DNA of 64,000 bases from Sva-07 sp963716235 (GTDB taxonomy: Bacteria; Actinomycetota; Acidimicrobiia; Acidimicrobiales; Ilumatobacteraceae). Within the stretch, counting starts at the first letter, position 1; each line of letters starts with the position of its first letter. The position numbers and the translations under genes are program-made. The notes beneath the pieces were generated by a model. It was given only the letters and a program-made list of their open reading frames with translations, searched no databases and was not told where the DNA came from. Positions 38,972 through 47,065 of the stretch are shown here, piece after piece. The stretch covers positions 1 to 64,000 of the forward strand of contig CAVQTE010000034.1 in the NCBI GenBank assembly GCA_963716235.1, in the 5' to 3' direction.

Positions 38972-39290
38972 CCTTCAGACCCAAACCGACGAACAACTCG
39001 GGCGAAACAACCGGGGCGCGGACTCCGACGTACGCGTGCCACCTGACCGCCGGATCTGGGTCGGGATTATCTCGCGTCACGATTGGGCCGCAGTGTGGCG
39101 TGTGATCCGGTCGGAAGGATGTGATTATGAGCGCAGAACTTCGAGCGGCTGAGTCCTCGCCAGAGTGATTGGGTCGAGTACCCGCGGCACGTCCATGGTG
39201 GCGGCGCATCGTCCGTCGGAGCTACGTCAGCGTCAGCTGCTTGGCCTTGCCGAGCGCGCAAACCGCCCGTGTCGGCGCGATGCGATCAGC
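38972..39290. other. Intergenic stretch of about 320 bases
   Basis: No gene seen. It contains one half-site TCACGATTGGG (39076-39086) like the arm of the dispersed palindromes, but without its partner arm. Confidence 0.4.
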
Positions 39291-40055
39291 TCAGCTCACG
39301 CCGGGCTTGGCGGGCGGCGTGGTGGAGTAGCGATACTCGGGGAGAGTCGTCCGTTGGTCCACCCGCCGTGCTTGGACCCACCAGCAGGCTGTCCCGAGCA
39401 GAAGCAGGACGCCAGCGGCGATGAGTGGGATGGACCATGGACTTGTCTCCCTGATGATCCGTTGGGTCTCAATCGAGTGCTGCTCGCAGAACTCCACCAC
39501 CATGCCAGTGCCGGGACGACACGATCGCTCACCCATCGTGTACGACGACGAAGTCGCTCCACCGATTGCGAGACCAGCGATCAGCGGGAATGAACCAACA
39601 CTCAGCAACAAGATTCGACCGCGGAGTCGGTAGACCCGGAACTGCAGTGTGGCAACAACGCCACTCTGCTCGCGAGCGTTCGCCGCGGACCTCCATTGCA
39701 TCCAGCCCGCGCCTGCGGCCATCAAGGTTGTTGCAAGCACGAGTGCGAGCGCAGCGTCCCACACCGACGATGACACGAATCGTTGTGTCTCGATACACAG
39801 CTCGAGGTCAGCCTGTTCGGGCGAGGGTGCACATGTGCGCGTGATCTCGCGTGGGCTCCAGAACGCCAACGCGAACACGGCCATCGATGCGGCGAAGTAC
39901 AGCGCGATCGCTAGCGATCCAGGCCGACCGGCTATCGTCTGGCCGGACGCTGCTCGTCCGGATGCCAACACATGAGGCCTATCGGCAACCTGCGCTCCGT
40001 GCTTGAACCTGCGCCCGAGAGAGCCCGCTTGCGACCCGTCCGAGAGATAGCCCAC
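39291..40055 (-). CDS. Hypothetical four-helix membrane protein
   Basis: A protein of up to 254 residues with four hydrophobic segments: SLAIALYFAASMAVFALAF, AALALVLATTLMAAGAGW, ILLLSVGSFPLIAGLAIGG and WSIPLIAAGVLLLLGTACWW. Two similar loops each hold Cys pairs (CAPSPEQADLELCIETQRF and CRPGTGMVVEFCEQHSIETQ), so the protein looks like an internal duplication with two helices and one extracellular Cys loop per half. Start uncertain; a GTG at 39971 is an alternative. Family unknown. Confidence 0.55.
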   Translation of the reverse strand: MGYLSDGSQAGSLGRRFKHGAQVADRPHVLASGRAASGQTIAGRPGSLAIALYFAASMAVFALAFWSPREITRTCAPSPEQADLELCIETQRFVSSSVWDAALALVLATTLMAAGAGWMQWRSAANAREQSGVVATLQFRVYRLRGRILLLSVGSFPLIAGLAIGGATSSSYTMGERSCRPGTGMVVEFCEQHSIETQRIIRETSPWSIPLIAAGVLLLLGTACWWVQARRVDQRTTLPEYRYSTTPPAKPGVS

Positions 40056-40272
40056 AACGCATCGCCCAGGTGTCCAACGGTGTCGGCCGATCGTTGTTAT
40101 CGGGTGCGGGACTTGGGCCGGTATGCGGCACTACCTGCTGATTGGGCGCAGTGATTCTGCGTGCCGAAGTGTGCGGGCTTGAGTCTGTGATCAATCGATG
40201 CGCCCGGACGATGCGCGGTGACGCGTCGCGAACGGAACCGCAGAAGTGCACTTGACTCGCTGATCCGATGAA

Positions 40273-40287
40273 ACTAATACTATTAGT
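40273..40287. promoter_or_regulatory. Putative operator overlapping the gntR promoter
   Basis: ACTAAT-ACT-ATTAGT, a perfect 6-3-6 inverted repeat in an AT-rich patch that stands out from the GC-rich surroundings. It ends 3 bases before the ATG of the GntR gene. It can double as the -10 region of a leaderless transcript, so self-repression by the GntR protein is likely. Confidence 0.6.
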
Positions 40288-40290
40288 ACC

Positions 40291-40638
40291 ATGCGTTGGG
40301 CGATCGATCACACATCCCGAGAGCGTCTCCAGGACCAAATCGCAAGTTGCGTCCGCCGCGGGGTGGCGTCCGGAGAGCTGACGGTCGGTGAGCAATTACC
40401 GCCCGCTGCCGAACTCGGCACGGCGTTGTCCGTCGATCGCAACACCGTGCTCGCCGCTTACCGACAGCTCCGCGATGACGGAGTGCTCGAGTTCCGACGC
40501 GGACGCGGAGCACGCGTCGCGTCCGCGGGCCCGGCACTGTCGTCGGTGACCGAGGCAGCCCAGAAGTTGATCGCCACCGCCAACGAGCACGGTCTCGGGA
40601 AGAACGATTTGATCCGCATCATCAAGGAGCTGACATGA
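40291..40638 (+). CDS. GntR family transcriptional regulator (YtrA-type)
   Basis: A 115-residue protein with an N-terminal winged helix: REQLQ-like RERLQDQIASCVRRGVASGE, LPPAAELGTALSVDRNTVLA and VLEFRRGRGARV. The short tail (about 40 residues) is typical of the YtrA subfamily, which represses its own operon of membrane proteins. ATG 40291 lies directly after the inverted repeat, leaving almost no leader. It overlaps the next gene by ATGA. Confidence 0.8.
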   Translation: MRWAIDHTSRERLQDQIASCVRRGVASGELTVGEQLPPAAELGTALSVDRNTVLAAYRQLRDDGVLEFRRGRGARVASAGPALSSVTEAAQKLIATANEHGLGKNDLIRIIKELT

Positions 40639-41147
40639 CTTCACCACCCATCACCGGTCCGAGCCGACACACCGTGTACACCGGCCGCACCACCAGCTGG
40701 CCGATGGTCGCCGCGACGTGCGTCGGCGCGCTCCTCGTCGTGGTCATGGGCAAGGAATCCGACGGCGCGTGGGGCGACCCCATGTTCGTGGTGCCGCTGA
40801 TCCTCGTCGCCATCGGCGTGCTCGCCAACGTTCTGACGGCGTCCAGCGTGCGTGCCACCGCCGGGCCTAACGGCCTCACCATCCACTGGGGGCTAGTCGG
40901 ATGGCCGCGATGCACCTACCACATCAACGAGATCGACCACGCCGAAGTGATCGACCTGCCATGGTGGAGAGTCTCCTACGGATTCTGGTGGACACCCAAG
41001 CGAACGAACTGCACCGTCCGCAGCGGATCGACCGTGCGACTCACGCTCCACAACCAACGCATCGTCACCATCACGGTGCCCGAACCGGAAGCCGCCGTGG
41101 CCGCACTGCGTGACGCATCAGCCGGCGGGCAACCACGACACGCTTGA
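40635..41147 (+). CDS. Membrane protein co-transcribed with gntR
   Basis: A 170-residue protein with two N-terminal helices (MVAATCVGALLVVVMG and MFVVPLILVAIGVLANVL) and a soluble beta-rich domain containing LVGWPRCTYHINEIDHAEVI and VRLTLHNQRIVTITVPEPEA. The fold resembles a PH-like membrane domain. It overlaps gntR by four bases; YtrA-type regulators usually control such downstream membrane genes. Role unknown. Confidence 0.65.
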   Translation: MTSPPITGPSRHTVYTGRTTSWPMVAATCVGALLVVVMGKESDGAWGDPMFVVPLILVAIGVLANVLTASSVRATAGPNGLTIHWGLVGWPRCTYHINEIDHAEVIDLPWWRVSYGFWWTPKRTNCTVRSGSTVRLTLHNQRIVTITVPEPEAAVAALRDASAGGQPRHA

Positions 41148-41438
41148 GGCCCGCCGGCCCGCCCCAGGTACGGCGCCACCGGTAAGGGCGATCATCCGCT
41201 CCCAGCGGCAATTCCCGATCTGCGACTGCGACGACCGGACGCGCCCAAAGAGCCCCACTCGAACCCCGAGTCAACCGTGATTCCCGGGCACTCGGATAGG
41301 GCCGCAGTCAGTCACCTGTCTGGCCAATCTTGGGGTGATTATGCGTCGTGAACTGTGCGGTTTCTTGCGCGGACGTTGGCCTCTACCGACAGGCGACCAG
41401 GCTCTCCAGACTCGTCGCAGGCAACGGAAGAGGTCTCA

Positions 41439-41636
41439 ATGGCGCATGAGAAGGCGAGACATGAACAAGCCAACGGCTACACGGCCATGGGTGTCGCCAT
41501 CGGCGCGGGTGCCGGGTTAACGATCGGCGCTCTGATAGGCGGTTCGGCGATCGCAATCGCCATATGCCTAGGGGCGGGCGTCGGTGTGGCGATCGGTGCC
41601 GCAATGGACGCGCGAAAGAGCCACCCGACGGTGTAA
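41439..41636 (+). CDS. Small glycine-zipper membrane protein
   Basis: A 65-residue protein starting MAHEKARHEQANGYTAMGVA. It has a long Gly/Ala-rich hydrophobic stretch (AIGAGAGLTIGALIGGSAIA) with small residues at regular spacing, as in glycine-zipper inner-membrane proteins. A GAAGAGGT site lies just before ATG 41439. Function unknown. Confidence 0.5.
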   Translation: MAHEKARHEQANGYTAMGVAIGAGAGLTIGALIGGSAIAIAICLGAGVGVAIGAAMDARKSHPTV

Positions 41637-41775
41637 GGCAGCATCGCGCTGCCTGCTCGGCGTGGATCCAGGGATCTGCCCCAACCGCCGGATTGGTGTT
41701 GCGATTGCTGGGCACCTCAATGGCGAAATGTGGCGCCAATTCTTTCGGTGCAGCTGCCTTCTCCACGCTCCGAGG

Positions 41776-42519
41776 TCAGGGCCCGATCGTGCGGGGGTCG
41801 AACCCGAACGGCATTTCCAGGCGATGCGCTGCAAGGAGGGCGGTATCGGCGAGCATGCGTTTCGTCGGGCCGTCGGCCACGACCGTGCCACCGCTGATGA
41901 TCACCGATCGGGGACAGAGTTCGAGGGCGAACGGTAGATCGTGTGTGATGATCAGCTGGGTCAGTGGCAGCGAAGCGAGCAGGTCGGCAAGTTCTCGACG
42001 CCCCGCCGGGTCGAGACCGGACGTGGGCTCGTCGAGAACCAGGAGGTCGGGGCGCATCGCCAAGACTGTGGCGATTGCGACACGCCGCTTCTCGCCGCCG
42101 CTGAGGTGGTGTGGTGCCCGCTCGCTCAGTTCTGCGGCGTCCACAGCGGTGAGCGCCTCGTCGACTCTGCTCAGCTGTTCGTCGACCGCAAGCTTCAGGT
42201 TCGCGGGGCCGAACGCCACGTCTTCGCGAACACTGGGCATGAACAACTGGTCGTCGGCATTCTGGAACACCATGCCGACGCGGCGTCGAATCTCGGCGAG
42301 ATTCTCCTCGACCAACTCGAGACCGTTCACGGTGATCACACCCTCCTGCAACTCGAGCACACCGTTCACGTGGAGCGCAAACGTGGTTTTGCCGGCACCG
42401 TTTGGCCCGAGCAGGGCGACTCGTTCGCCGGGGGCAACGTCAAGTGAGAAGGCGTCGAGCACCCGCTGGCCGCCCGGATAGGAAAAACAGAGTCGATCGA
42501 CGGTCAGTGCGGATGTCAC
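41776..42519 (-). CDS. ECF-type cobalt/nickel transporter ATPase (CbiO/NikO)
   Basis: ATP-binding subunit of a group I ECF metal importer. Walker A is GPNGAGKTTF, the signature is HLSGGEKRRVAIA and Walker B is LLVLDEPTSGLD; MVFQNADDQLFMPSVREDVAFGP is the typical CbiO Q-loop region. Start GTG 42519 gives 247 residues. It follows the Q subunit by 16 bases. Whether it moves nickel or cobalt is discussed under the M subunit and the Nur-like box. Confidence 0.85.
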   Translation of the reverse strand: MTSALTVDRLCFSYPGGQRVLDAFSLDVAPGERVALLGPNGAGKTTFALHVNGVLELQEGVITVNGLELVEENLAEIRRRVGMVFQNADDQLFMPSVREDVAFGPANLKLAVDEQLSRVDEALTAVDAAELSERAPHHLSGGEKRRVAIATVLAMRPDLLVLDEPTSGLDPAGRRELADLLASLPLTQLIITHDLPFALELCPRSVIISGGTVVADGPTKRMLADTALLAAHRLEMPFGFDPRTIGP

Positions 42520-42535
42520 AAGCTGTGGAGACCGA

Positions 42536-43297
42536 TCAGAGCATTGCGATCGCAGCGATGGCCGCTGAGATCGACACGAGTGGAACAAGCATGGAGAGCA
42601 CCCATTCGCCCGACGTGGCGACCCGATGGTCCAGCTGGGGAATGGTGCCGTTGAAGCCGCGAGCGAGCATGGCTGCGTGCACACGTTCGCCTCGCTCGTA
42701 GGACCGCACGAACAGCGCCCCTGCCGCAGATGCGATGGGCTTGGCCTGCCAGAGCCACCGAGGATCGTGCGCCCGAGCAACCATTGCCGTACGCATCCGG
42801 CTCATCTCTTCGATGATCAAATCGAGATACCGGAACATGAACGACAGGATCGACACGATGACGGGCGGGACTTTGAGCCGCCCGAGGCCGCGGATCACCT
42901 CCGGGATCGGGGTGGTCCCGGCCAGAACCAAACTCGCACCGAAGCCGATCAGCGCCTTCGCAAGAATGTTCCAGGTCGCCCACAACCCGTCGATGGACAC
43001 CGAGAACCACAGCACGTCGGTCTGCTCCCCGCTGGCGATGAACGGAATGAAGAAGGCGAACGCGATGAACGGCAGCACGGCCGTCGTCCGGGCGAGCAAC
43101 TGGCGAACGCCGTATCCGGCAACGGCCAACAGCACGAGCAGCACGGAAGCGTCGATTGCGAACGCCCAGATCGCCTCTCGCGGCGTGATCGCCACCCCGA
43201 CGACAAACAGGAACGTGGCTGCGATCTTGACCTCGGGCGCAAGCCGATGGAGCGGCGAATGGCCGTGGACCAGAAGGTGACGGTGAGCGCCGGCCAC
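42536..43297 (-). CDS. ECF transporter transmembrane subunit (CbiQ/NikQ)
   Basis: Membrane coupling subunit with about five helices, beginning HSPLHRLAPEVKIAATFLFV. It has the characteristic coupling segments, first EEMSRMRTAMVARAHDP and later RSYERGERVHAAMLARGF (Ala-Arg-Gly motifs that grip the ATPase). Start GTG 43297 lies directly after the M-subunit stop; length 253 residues. The gene is intact and translationally linked to both neighbours. Confidence 0.85.
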   Translation of the reverse strand: MAGAHRHLLVHGHSPLHRLAPEVKIAATFLFVVGVAITPREAIWAFAIDASVLLVLLAVAGYGVRQLLARTTAVLPFIAFAFFIPFIASGEQTDVLWFSVSIDGLWATWNILAKALIGFGASLVLAGTTPIPEVIRGLGRLKVPPVIVSILSFMFRYLDLIIEEMSRMRTAMVARAHDPRWLWQAKPIASAAGALFVRSYERGERVHAAMLARGFNGTIPQLDHRVATSGEWVLSMLVPLVSISAAIAAIAML

Positions 43298-43298
43298 C

Positions 43299-44312
43299 TC
43301 AGACGCCGGCCGGTTCTCGATCCGGTTCGCTCTCCGATCGGCCCTTCGGGCGGATCGCCCGGAACAGCCCGTAACCAACCGCGAGCGTGATCAGCGTTCC
43401 GGCAACACCGGCAATGGCCAAGCTGAGCATCTCGTTGTCGACACCTTCGGTCGCGTAGTCAGAGAAGATGCTGTTGTCGAGTGCATGGTCCTGCCCCTGA
43501 TCGATGAAGCCTTCCTCGATTGCCACCTTCTCGAGGCCGTCAGGATCGTCGACAGCGAACTGACTGACGACCACGGCGAACAGCAGCGCCGTCAACACGC
43601 CACCGATCACGAAGGTGCGCATCGCGACCGGGGTTCGTTCCGCAAATCGTGACTGATCGAGGTCGCGAACGCCGTAGACCAGGTCAGGGCGTGAAGCCAA
43701 GACGGCCGCGATCACGAGTGCCGAGATGACCCCTTCGCCGATACCGATCAGCGCGTGCACGCCGACCATCGCCGTGAACACGGTATCGAATGGGATCGGC
43801 GCACTGGCACCGATCAACCACTCGAGCGAGAACGCCATGGCCGCCAGCACGACCGACAGTCCTGCTGCGAGACCGGTTGCGCCGACGATGCCCCCTCGAT
43901 TCACGGGCAGGAACCGCCGGAAGAGCAGGAACAACGCGAAGCCACCGTAAGCAGGCACGATTGCCATGTTCAACACGTTGTAACCGAGGGCCGACAACCC
44001 ACCGTCGGCGAACAACAGCGCCTGGACGACGACGACGATCGACACGATCAACGATCCGGTGGCGGGCCCAAGCAGGATCGCCGCCAACGCTCCGCCCAGC
44101 AGATGGCCAGTGGTACCGGAGGCAACCGGGAAGTTGAACATCTGCGCAGCGAAGATGAACGCCGCAGCGATACCTGCCAACGGCAGCTGCTTCTCTTTGA
44201 GTTCACGCCCGCTCTGGCGTAGCGAAAACGCAAGGATCACGATCGAGATGACGGCGGTGCCGATCGCCACGGCGGGTTCGAGGAACCCGTCAGGTGCGTG
44301 CATGGCGAGCAT
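43299..44312 (-). CDS. ECF metal-specificity subunit (CbiM/NikM) fused to PDGLE domain
   Basis: Substrate-binding membrane subunit. The N-terminal MHAPDGFLE provides the metal-binding N-terminus, and FNFPVASGTTGHLLGGALAA is the family core. After about 230 residues comes a PDGLE domain (DDPDGLEKVAIEEGF) with the last helix, that is, the N component fused to M, as in NikMN proteins. This and the upstream Nur-like box favour nickel over cobalt; this is an inference. ATG 44312 follows a GGGAGG site. First gene of the M-Q-O operon; 337 residues. Confidence 0.82.
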   Translation of the reverse strand: MLAMHAPDGFLEPAVAIGTAVISIVILAFSLRQSGRELKEKQLPLAGIAAAFIFAAQMFNFPVASGTTGHLLGGALAAILLGPATGSLIVSIVVVVQALLFADGGLSALGYNVLNMAIVPAYGGFALFLLFRRFLPVNRGGIVGATGLAAGLSVVLAAMAFSLEWLIGASAPIPFDTVFTAMVGVHALIGIGEGVISALVIAAVLASRPDLVYGVRDLDQSRFAERTPVAMRTFVIGGVLTALLFAVVVSQFAVDDPDGLEKVAIEEGFIDQGQDHALDNSIFSDYATEGVDNEMLSLAIAGVAGTLITLAVGYGLFRAIRPKGRSESEPDREPAGV

Positions 44313-44365
44313 TAGGGACCTCCCGGTTGGCGGATCGCCCGAGTGTAGGAAAGACCCCCGACTTA

Positions 44366-44382
44366 TTGCAAGCTGCTCGCAA
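44366..44382 (-). promoter_or_regulatory. Nur-box-like operator upstream of cbiM/nikM
   Basis: TTGCAA-GCTGC-TCGCAA on the + strand. The Nur box of Streptomyces, as I recall it, is tTGCaa-N5-ttGCAA, so one base differs from the full inverted repeat. It lies 54-70 bases before the cbiM/nikM start, a good place for repression by nickel. Confidence 0.55.
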
Positions 44383-44392
44383 GAACGTTCTT
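44381..44392. promoter_or_regulatory. AAGAACGTTCTT palindrome next to the Nur-like box
   Basis: A perfect 12-bp palindrome that overlaps the end of the Nur-like box by two bases. It may be a second operator or part of the same regulator footprint. The binding protein is unknown. Confidence 0.4.
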
Positions 44393-44510
44393 TACATGCA
44401 AACGATGGTCGCGCGACGGTCGATCGACAGGGGTGAAGCGGGTCCGGTGTCGGCCGGAGCGACGCCAGCGCAAAGCCAGCGAGCACGGTCGGTGAGTCAG
44501 AGATCGCGGG

Positions 44511-44819
44511 TCACAGGTCGTTGATCTCGATCCCGGCACGGACTACGAGGAGCACGCCGATGCACAGAACTGCGAACGCAGCAATCGGCACGGCCAGGGC
44601 GGCGACGGCCGCGACCACTACGATGCCGATCCCCGCACCGCCGATAATCCAGCCCGTCCACGATCGGTTCCGGGGCCGCCCGACACGAAGTCGGGAACCA
44701 ATCGACGATCGAGGACGACTTTGAGCCGTATGCGGTCTATCGACGGTTCGCTCTGGGATGCGAACCGCTCGTGAACCACCTCGCCCAGGACCTCCCAATG
44801 AAAGGCAACACCGATGCAC
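44511..44819 (-). CDS. Small two-helix membrane protein
   Basis: The C-terminal 60 residues hold two hydrophobic helices (WIIGGAGIGIVVVAAVAALA and PIAAFAVLCIGVLLVVRAGI). The N-terminal 40 are basic and may be overextended, since the ATG at 44819 overlaps the divergent TroA-like start. No family recognised. Confidence 0.4.
   Translation of the reverse strand: MHRCCLSLGGPGRGGSRAVRIPERTVDRPHTAQSRPRSSIGSRLRVGRPRNRSWTGWIIGGAGIGIVVVAAVAALAVPIAAFAVLCIGVLLVVRAGIEINDL
44745..44766. promoter_or_regulatory. Inverted repeat upstream of the TroA-like operon
   Basis: GGTTCGC and GCGAACC, perfect 7-base arms separated by 8 bases, ending 47 bases before the ATG at 44814. Location fits an operator for the metal ABC operon; it does not resemble the Zur or Nur consensus. 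It also lies inside the small minus-strand frame, so it could be coding by chance. Confidence 0.35.
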
Positions 44820-45650
44820 CAGGTTTCCAGTGGACTTCGACGGCCGAGGCTTGCCAGAGCTCTGACGATCGTCGCGGTCGCGGGTCTGATCCTCGCCGCG
44901 TGTGGTAGTGAGGACGAGGGTTCAGCCGATACGGCCGCTCCCTCGGGATCGACGCCCGAGAGCGCAGACGACAACCCGGTCGTGGTCGCCTCGACGAGTT
45001 GGGTGGCGGCCATCGCCGTGCTCGCCGGAGCGGACGATGTCACGTTCATTGCGCCCAACAGCGTGCAACATCCACCGGATTACGAGCCGACCGCTTCGGA
45101 CCTGGCTGCGGTGTCGGACGCCGACTATGTGGTGATCGCCGGGTTTGAGGGTTTCGCCGAACAGCTCACCGAGGCGTCGGGTTCTGGCGCCGAGGTCGTG
45201 ACCATCGTCCCGAGCTACGACCCGGTCACGCTGCAGGCAGAGGTCGACAAGCTCGCGGCCTTGTGGGGAACCGAGGACGAAGCGGCGAAAAGGATGGCGG
45301 AGTATGACACCGGTTATGAGCAAGCTTCTTCCGAATTGCAGACCGTCACAGGTGAGACCGCCGAGGTCGTGGTCTCCCAGGCATTCACCGTCGAATGGGT
45401 AATCTTTGCCGGGTTCGATGTGGCGGGTACATATGGGCCTGCGCCAGCTACCGCGACGGAGATCGCCGATCTCGCCGATCTCAGCCCGACCCTGATTTTC
45501 GACAACGTGCACATGGGTGGCGGCGCGGAGATCGCCGACGCCGCCGGAGCGACCCTTGTACCGCTGGCCAACTTTCCTGGCGACGACCTCGACCTGCTCG
45601 CCGTCGTCGACGCCAACGCCGCCGCGATCGCCGGTGCCGTTGGTGCATAG
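44814..45650 (+). CDS. TroA/ZnuA-like metal ABC substrate-binding lipoprotein, divergent
   Basis: A lipoprotein (signal ALTIVAVAGLILAAC with Cys 30) of the cluster A-I solute-binding family: VVASTSWVAAIAVLAGADDV, HPPDYEPTASDLAAVSDADY and AGATLVPLANFPGDDLDLL. The usual zinc/manganese ligand motifs are changed. The DPHxYEP histidine is replaced (PPDYEP), no HxWLDP is found, and the HDAF-type histidine is SQAF. Only H in NVHMGG and the upstream QHPP remain as likely ligands. So the cargo may not be zinc or manganese. First gene of a four-gene operon; 278 residues. Confidence 0.72.
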   Translation: MHQVSSGLRRPRLARALTIVAVAGLILAACGSEDEGSADTAAPSGSTPESADDNPVVVASTSWVAAIAVLAGADDVTFIAPNSVQHPPDYEPTASDLAAVSDADYVVIAGFEGFAEQLTEASGSGAEVVTIVPSYDPVTLQAEVDKLAALWGTEDEAAKRMAEYDTGYEQASSELQTVTGETAEVVVSQAFTVEWVIFAGFDVAGTYGPAPATATEIADLADLSPTLIFDNVHMGGGAEIADAAGATLVPLANFPGDDLDLLAVVDANAAAIAGAVGA

Positions 45651-45660
45651 CTTGATGCCT

Positions 45661-45694
45661 TCGACGCCGCCGCTGTATTAGTTGGCGGCGTCGA
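45661..45694 (+). terminator. Hairpin after the TroA-like gene
   Basis: TCGACGCCGCC pairs perfectly with GGCGGCGTCGA (11 bp) over a 12-base loop, followed by CGGTGCCCTATTT. It is 11 bases after the stop. It may terminate or attenuate, giving more binding protein than transporter. Confidence 0.6.
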
Positions 45695-45773
45695 CGGTGC
45701 CCTATTTACTCCTCATGGTCTGCGGAGCTGTCGCCCATCGTCCGAACTACCGAACTCCAGAGGAGCGATCCAC

Positions 45774-46421
45774 ATGGCCAAGCTGACGGCCCTACTGCTG
45801 TTTCCCGGATTCACCGCGCTCGACGCGGTGGGCCCCTATCACGCGCTGGCGATGCTCCCTGGCTACGAGTTCCAGTTCGTCGCCGAGAACCCAGGTCCGA
45901 TGTCCGACGGTGGCCGGCTGACGCTGAATGCGCAGCTGGGCATCGACGATGTCGATCACGCGGACATCCTGATTGTGCCGGGCGGGCTCGCAGCTATCGC
46001 CATGGCTCGTACCGGCCACTCCCTCATCGAATGGATTCGACGGATCCATCCGACGACTGAATGGACGACCTCGGTATGCACGGGCTCGCTGATGCTCGCA
46101 GCGGCCGGTGTCCTCACGGGCCTGCCGGCCACCTCCCATTGGTACTGCCACCGCGAGCTCGCCGACTTCGGTGCCATCCCTACCGACGAACGGGTGGTTC
46201 GCGCCGGCAAGGTGATCACGGCGGCTGGGGTCTCGGCCGGGATCGACATGTCGCTCATTCTCACGGAGATTGTCGCGGGAACCGAATGGGCTCAGGGGGT
46301 CCAACTCGACATGGAATACGCGCCCGAACCCCCGTTCGACTCGGGCCACCCCACCTCCGCTCCAGCCGAGGTCACCGAGATGCTCCAGGCCATGTACGAC
46401 CAGGTCCTGAACGCTTCGTGA
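45774..46421 (+). CDS. DJ-1/PfpI family protein (isonitrile-hydratase-like)
   Basis: A 215-residue glutamine-amidotransferase-like protein. TALLLFPGFTALDAVGPYHA gives the conserved acidic residue, and TSVCTGSLMLAAAGVL is the nucleophile elbow with Cys; ATSHWYCHRELADFGA follows. The best match by motif is the isonitrile hydratase/InhA-like branch. A strong AGAGGAGC site precedes ATG 45774. It sits between the binding-protein gene and the ATPase gene and overlaps the latter by four bases, so it belongs to the metal operon. It might process an isonitrile-type metallophore, which is speculative. Confidence 0.75.
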   Translation: MAKLTALLLFPGFTALDAVGPYHALAMLPGYEFQFVAENPGPMSDGGRLTLNAQLGIDDVDHADILIVPGGLAAIAMARTGHSLIEWIRRIHPTTEWTTSVCTGSLMLAAAGVLTGLPATSHWYCHRELADFGAIPTDERVVRAGKVITAAGVSAGIDMSLILTEIVAGTEWAQGVQLDMEYAPEPPFDSGHPTSAPAEVTEMLQAMYDQVLNAS

Positions 46422-47065
46422 CAGCGCGAACATACGCGGTGTTGGAGTTCGACTCGATCGTCGTACGGTACGGCGCGATTCTCGCGGTCGATCGTGCCTC
46501 GCTCGACGTCGGCGCAGACGAGTTCGTCGTCGTGACCGGTTCCAACGGTTCGGGCAAGTCATCGCTTGCAAAGGCGGCACTCGGCCTGGTTCCGACGGTC
46601 AGCGGGAGAATCTGTGTAGAGGGTGCCGTCGCCGACTCGAAGAGTTCGTGGACGGATCGCCGACGCGCTGTCGCCTATGTTCCACAGCGGACGTCGGTCG
46701 GGGCCTTCCCACTGCCTGTCGACGACTTGTTGCACAGCAGTGGTGACCATCGAGCGGCCGTCGACGCCGCCGACCGGCTTGGCGTCAGCGAACTCCGGTC
46801 TCGCGCAGTGTCCTCACTATCGGGTGGTCAACTCCAACGCGTCTACTTGGCACGCGCGGTCGGCCAAATCTCCCTGGGTGCCCGTGCGCTGATCGCTGAT
46901 GAACCTACGAGCGCCCTCGATTTCTCGGGTCAGGAGCAAGTCGGCGACCTGCTCGCGAGCCTCGGCATCGCGCGGCTCATCATCTCGCACGACTCCTCGA
47001 TCGTCGCTCGCGCCGACCGGGTGATCGAGATGGCCGGTGGTCGGGTTCGGGAACGAGAGTCGTGA
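46418..47065 (+). CDS. Metal ABC transporter ATP-binding protein
   Basis: A 215-residue ABC ATPase with GSNGSGKSSLAKAALGLV (Walker A), SSLSGGQLQRVYLARAV (signature) and ARALIADEPTSALDFSG (Walker B). The GTG at 46418 overlaps the DJ-1 stop. The order with a TroA-like protein and an ABC-3 permease supports metal import. Slightly short compared with ZnuC (about 250 residues), lacking the C-terminal tail. Confidence 0.85.
   Translation: MTARTYAVLEFDSIVVRYGAILAVDRASLDVGADEFVVVTGSNGSGKSSLAKAALGLVPTVSGRICVEGAVADSKSSWTDRRRAVAYVPQRTSVGAFPLPVDDLLHSSGDHRAAVDAADRLGVSELRSRAVSSLSGGQLQRVYLARAVGQISLGARALIADEPTSALDFSGQEQVGDLLASLGIARLIISHDSSIVARADRVIEMAGGRVRERES

Noticed and set aside
39076..39086. Fourth copy of the GTCAGAC palindrome
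   Set aside because: Only one arm-like half-site is present; the partner arm is absent.
44313..44510. Cobalamin riboswitch before cbiM/nikM
   Set aside because: No B12-box-like sequence and too little leader space; the Nur-like box is a better explanation.
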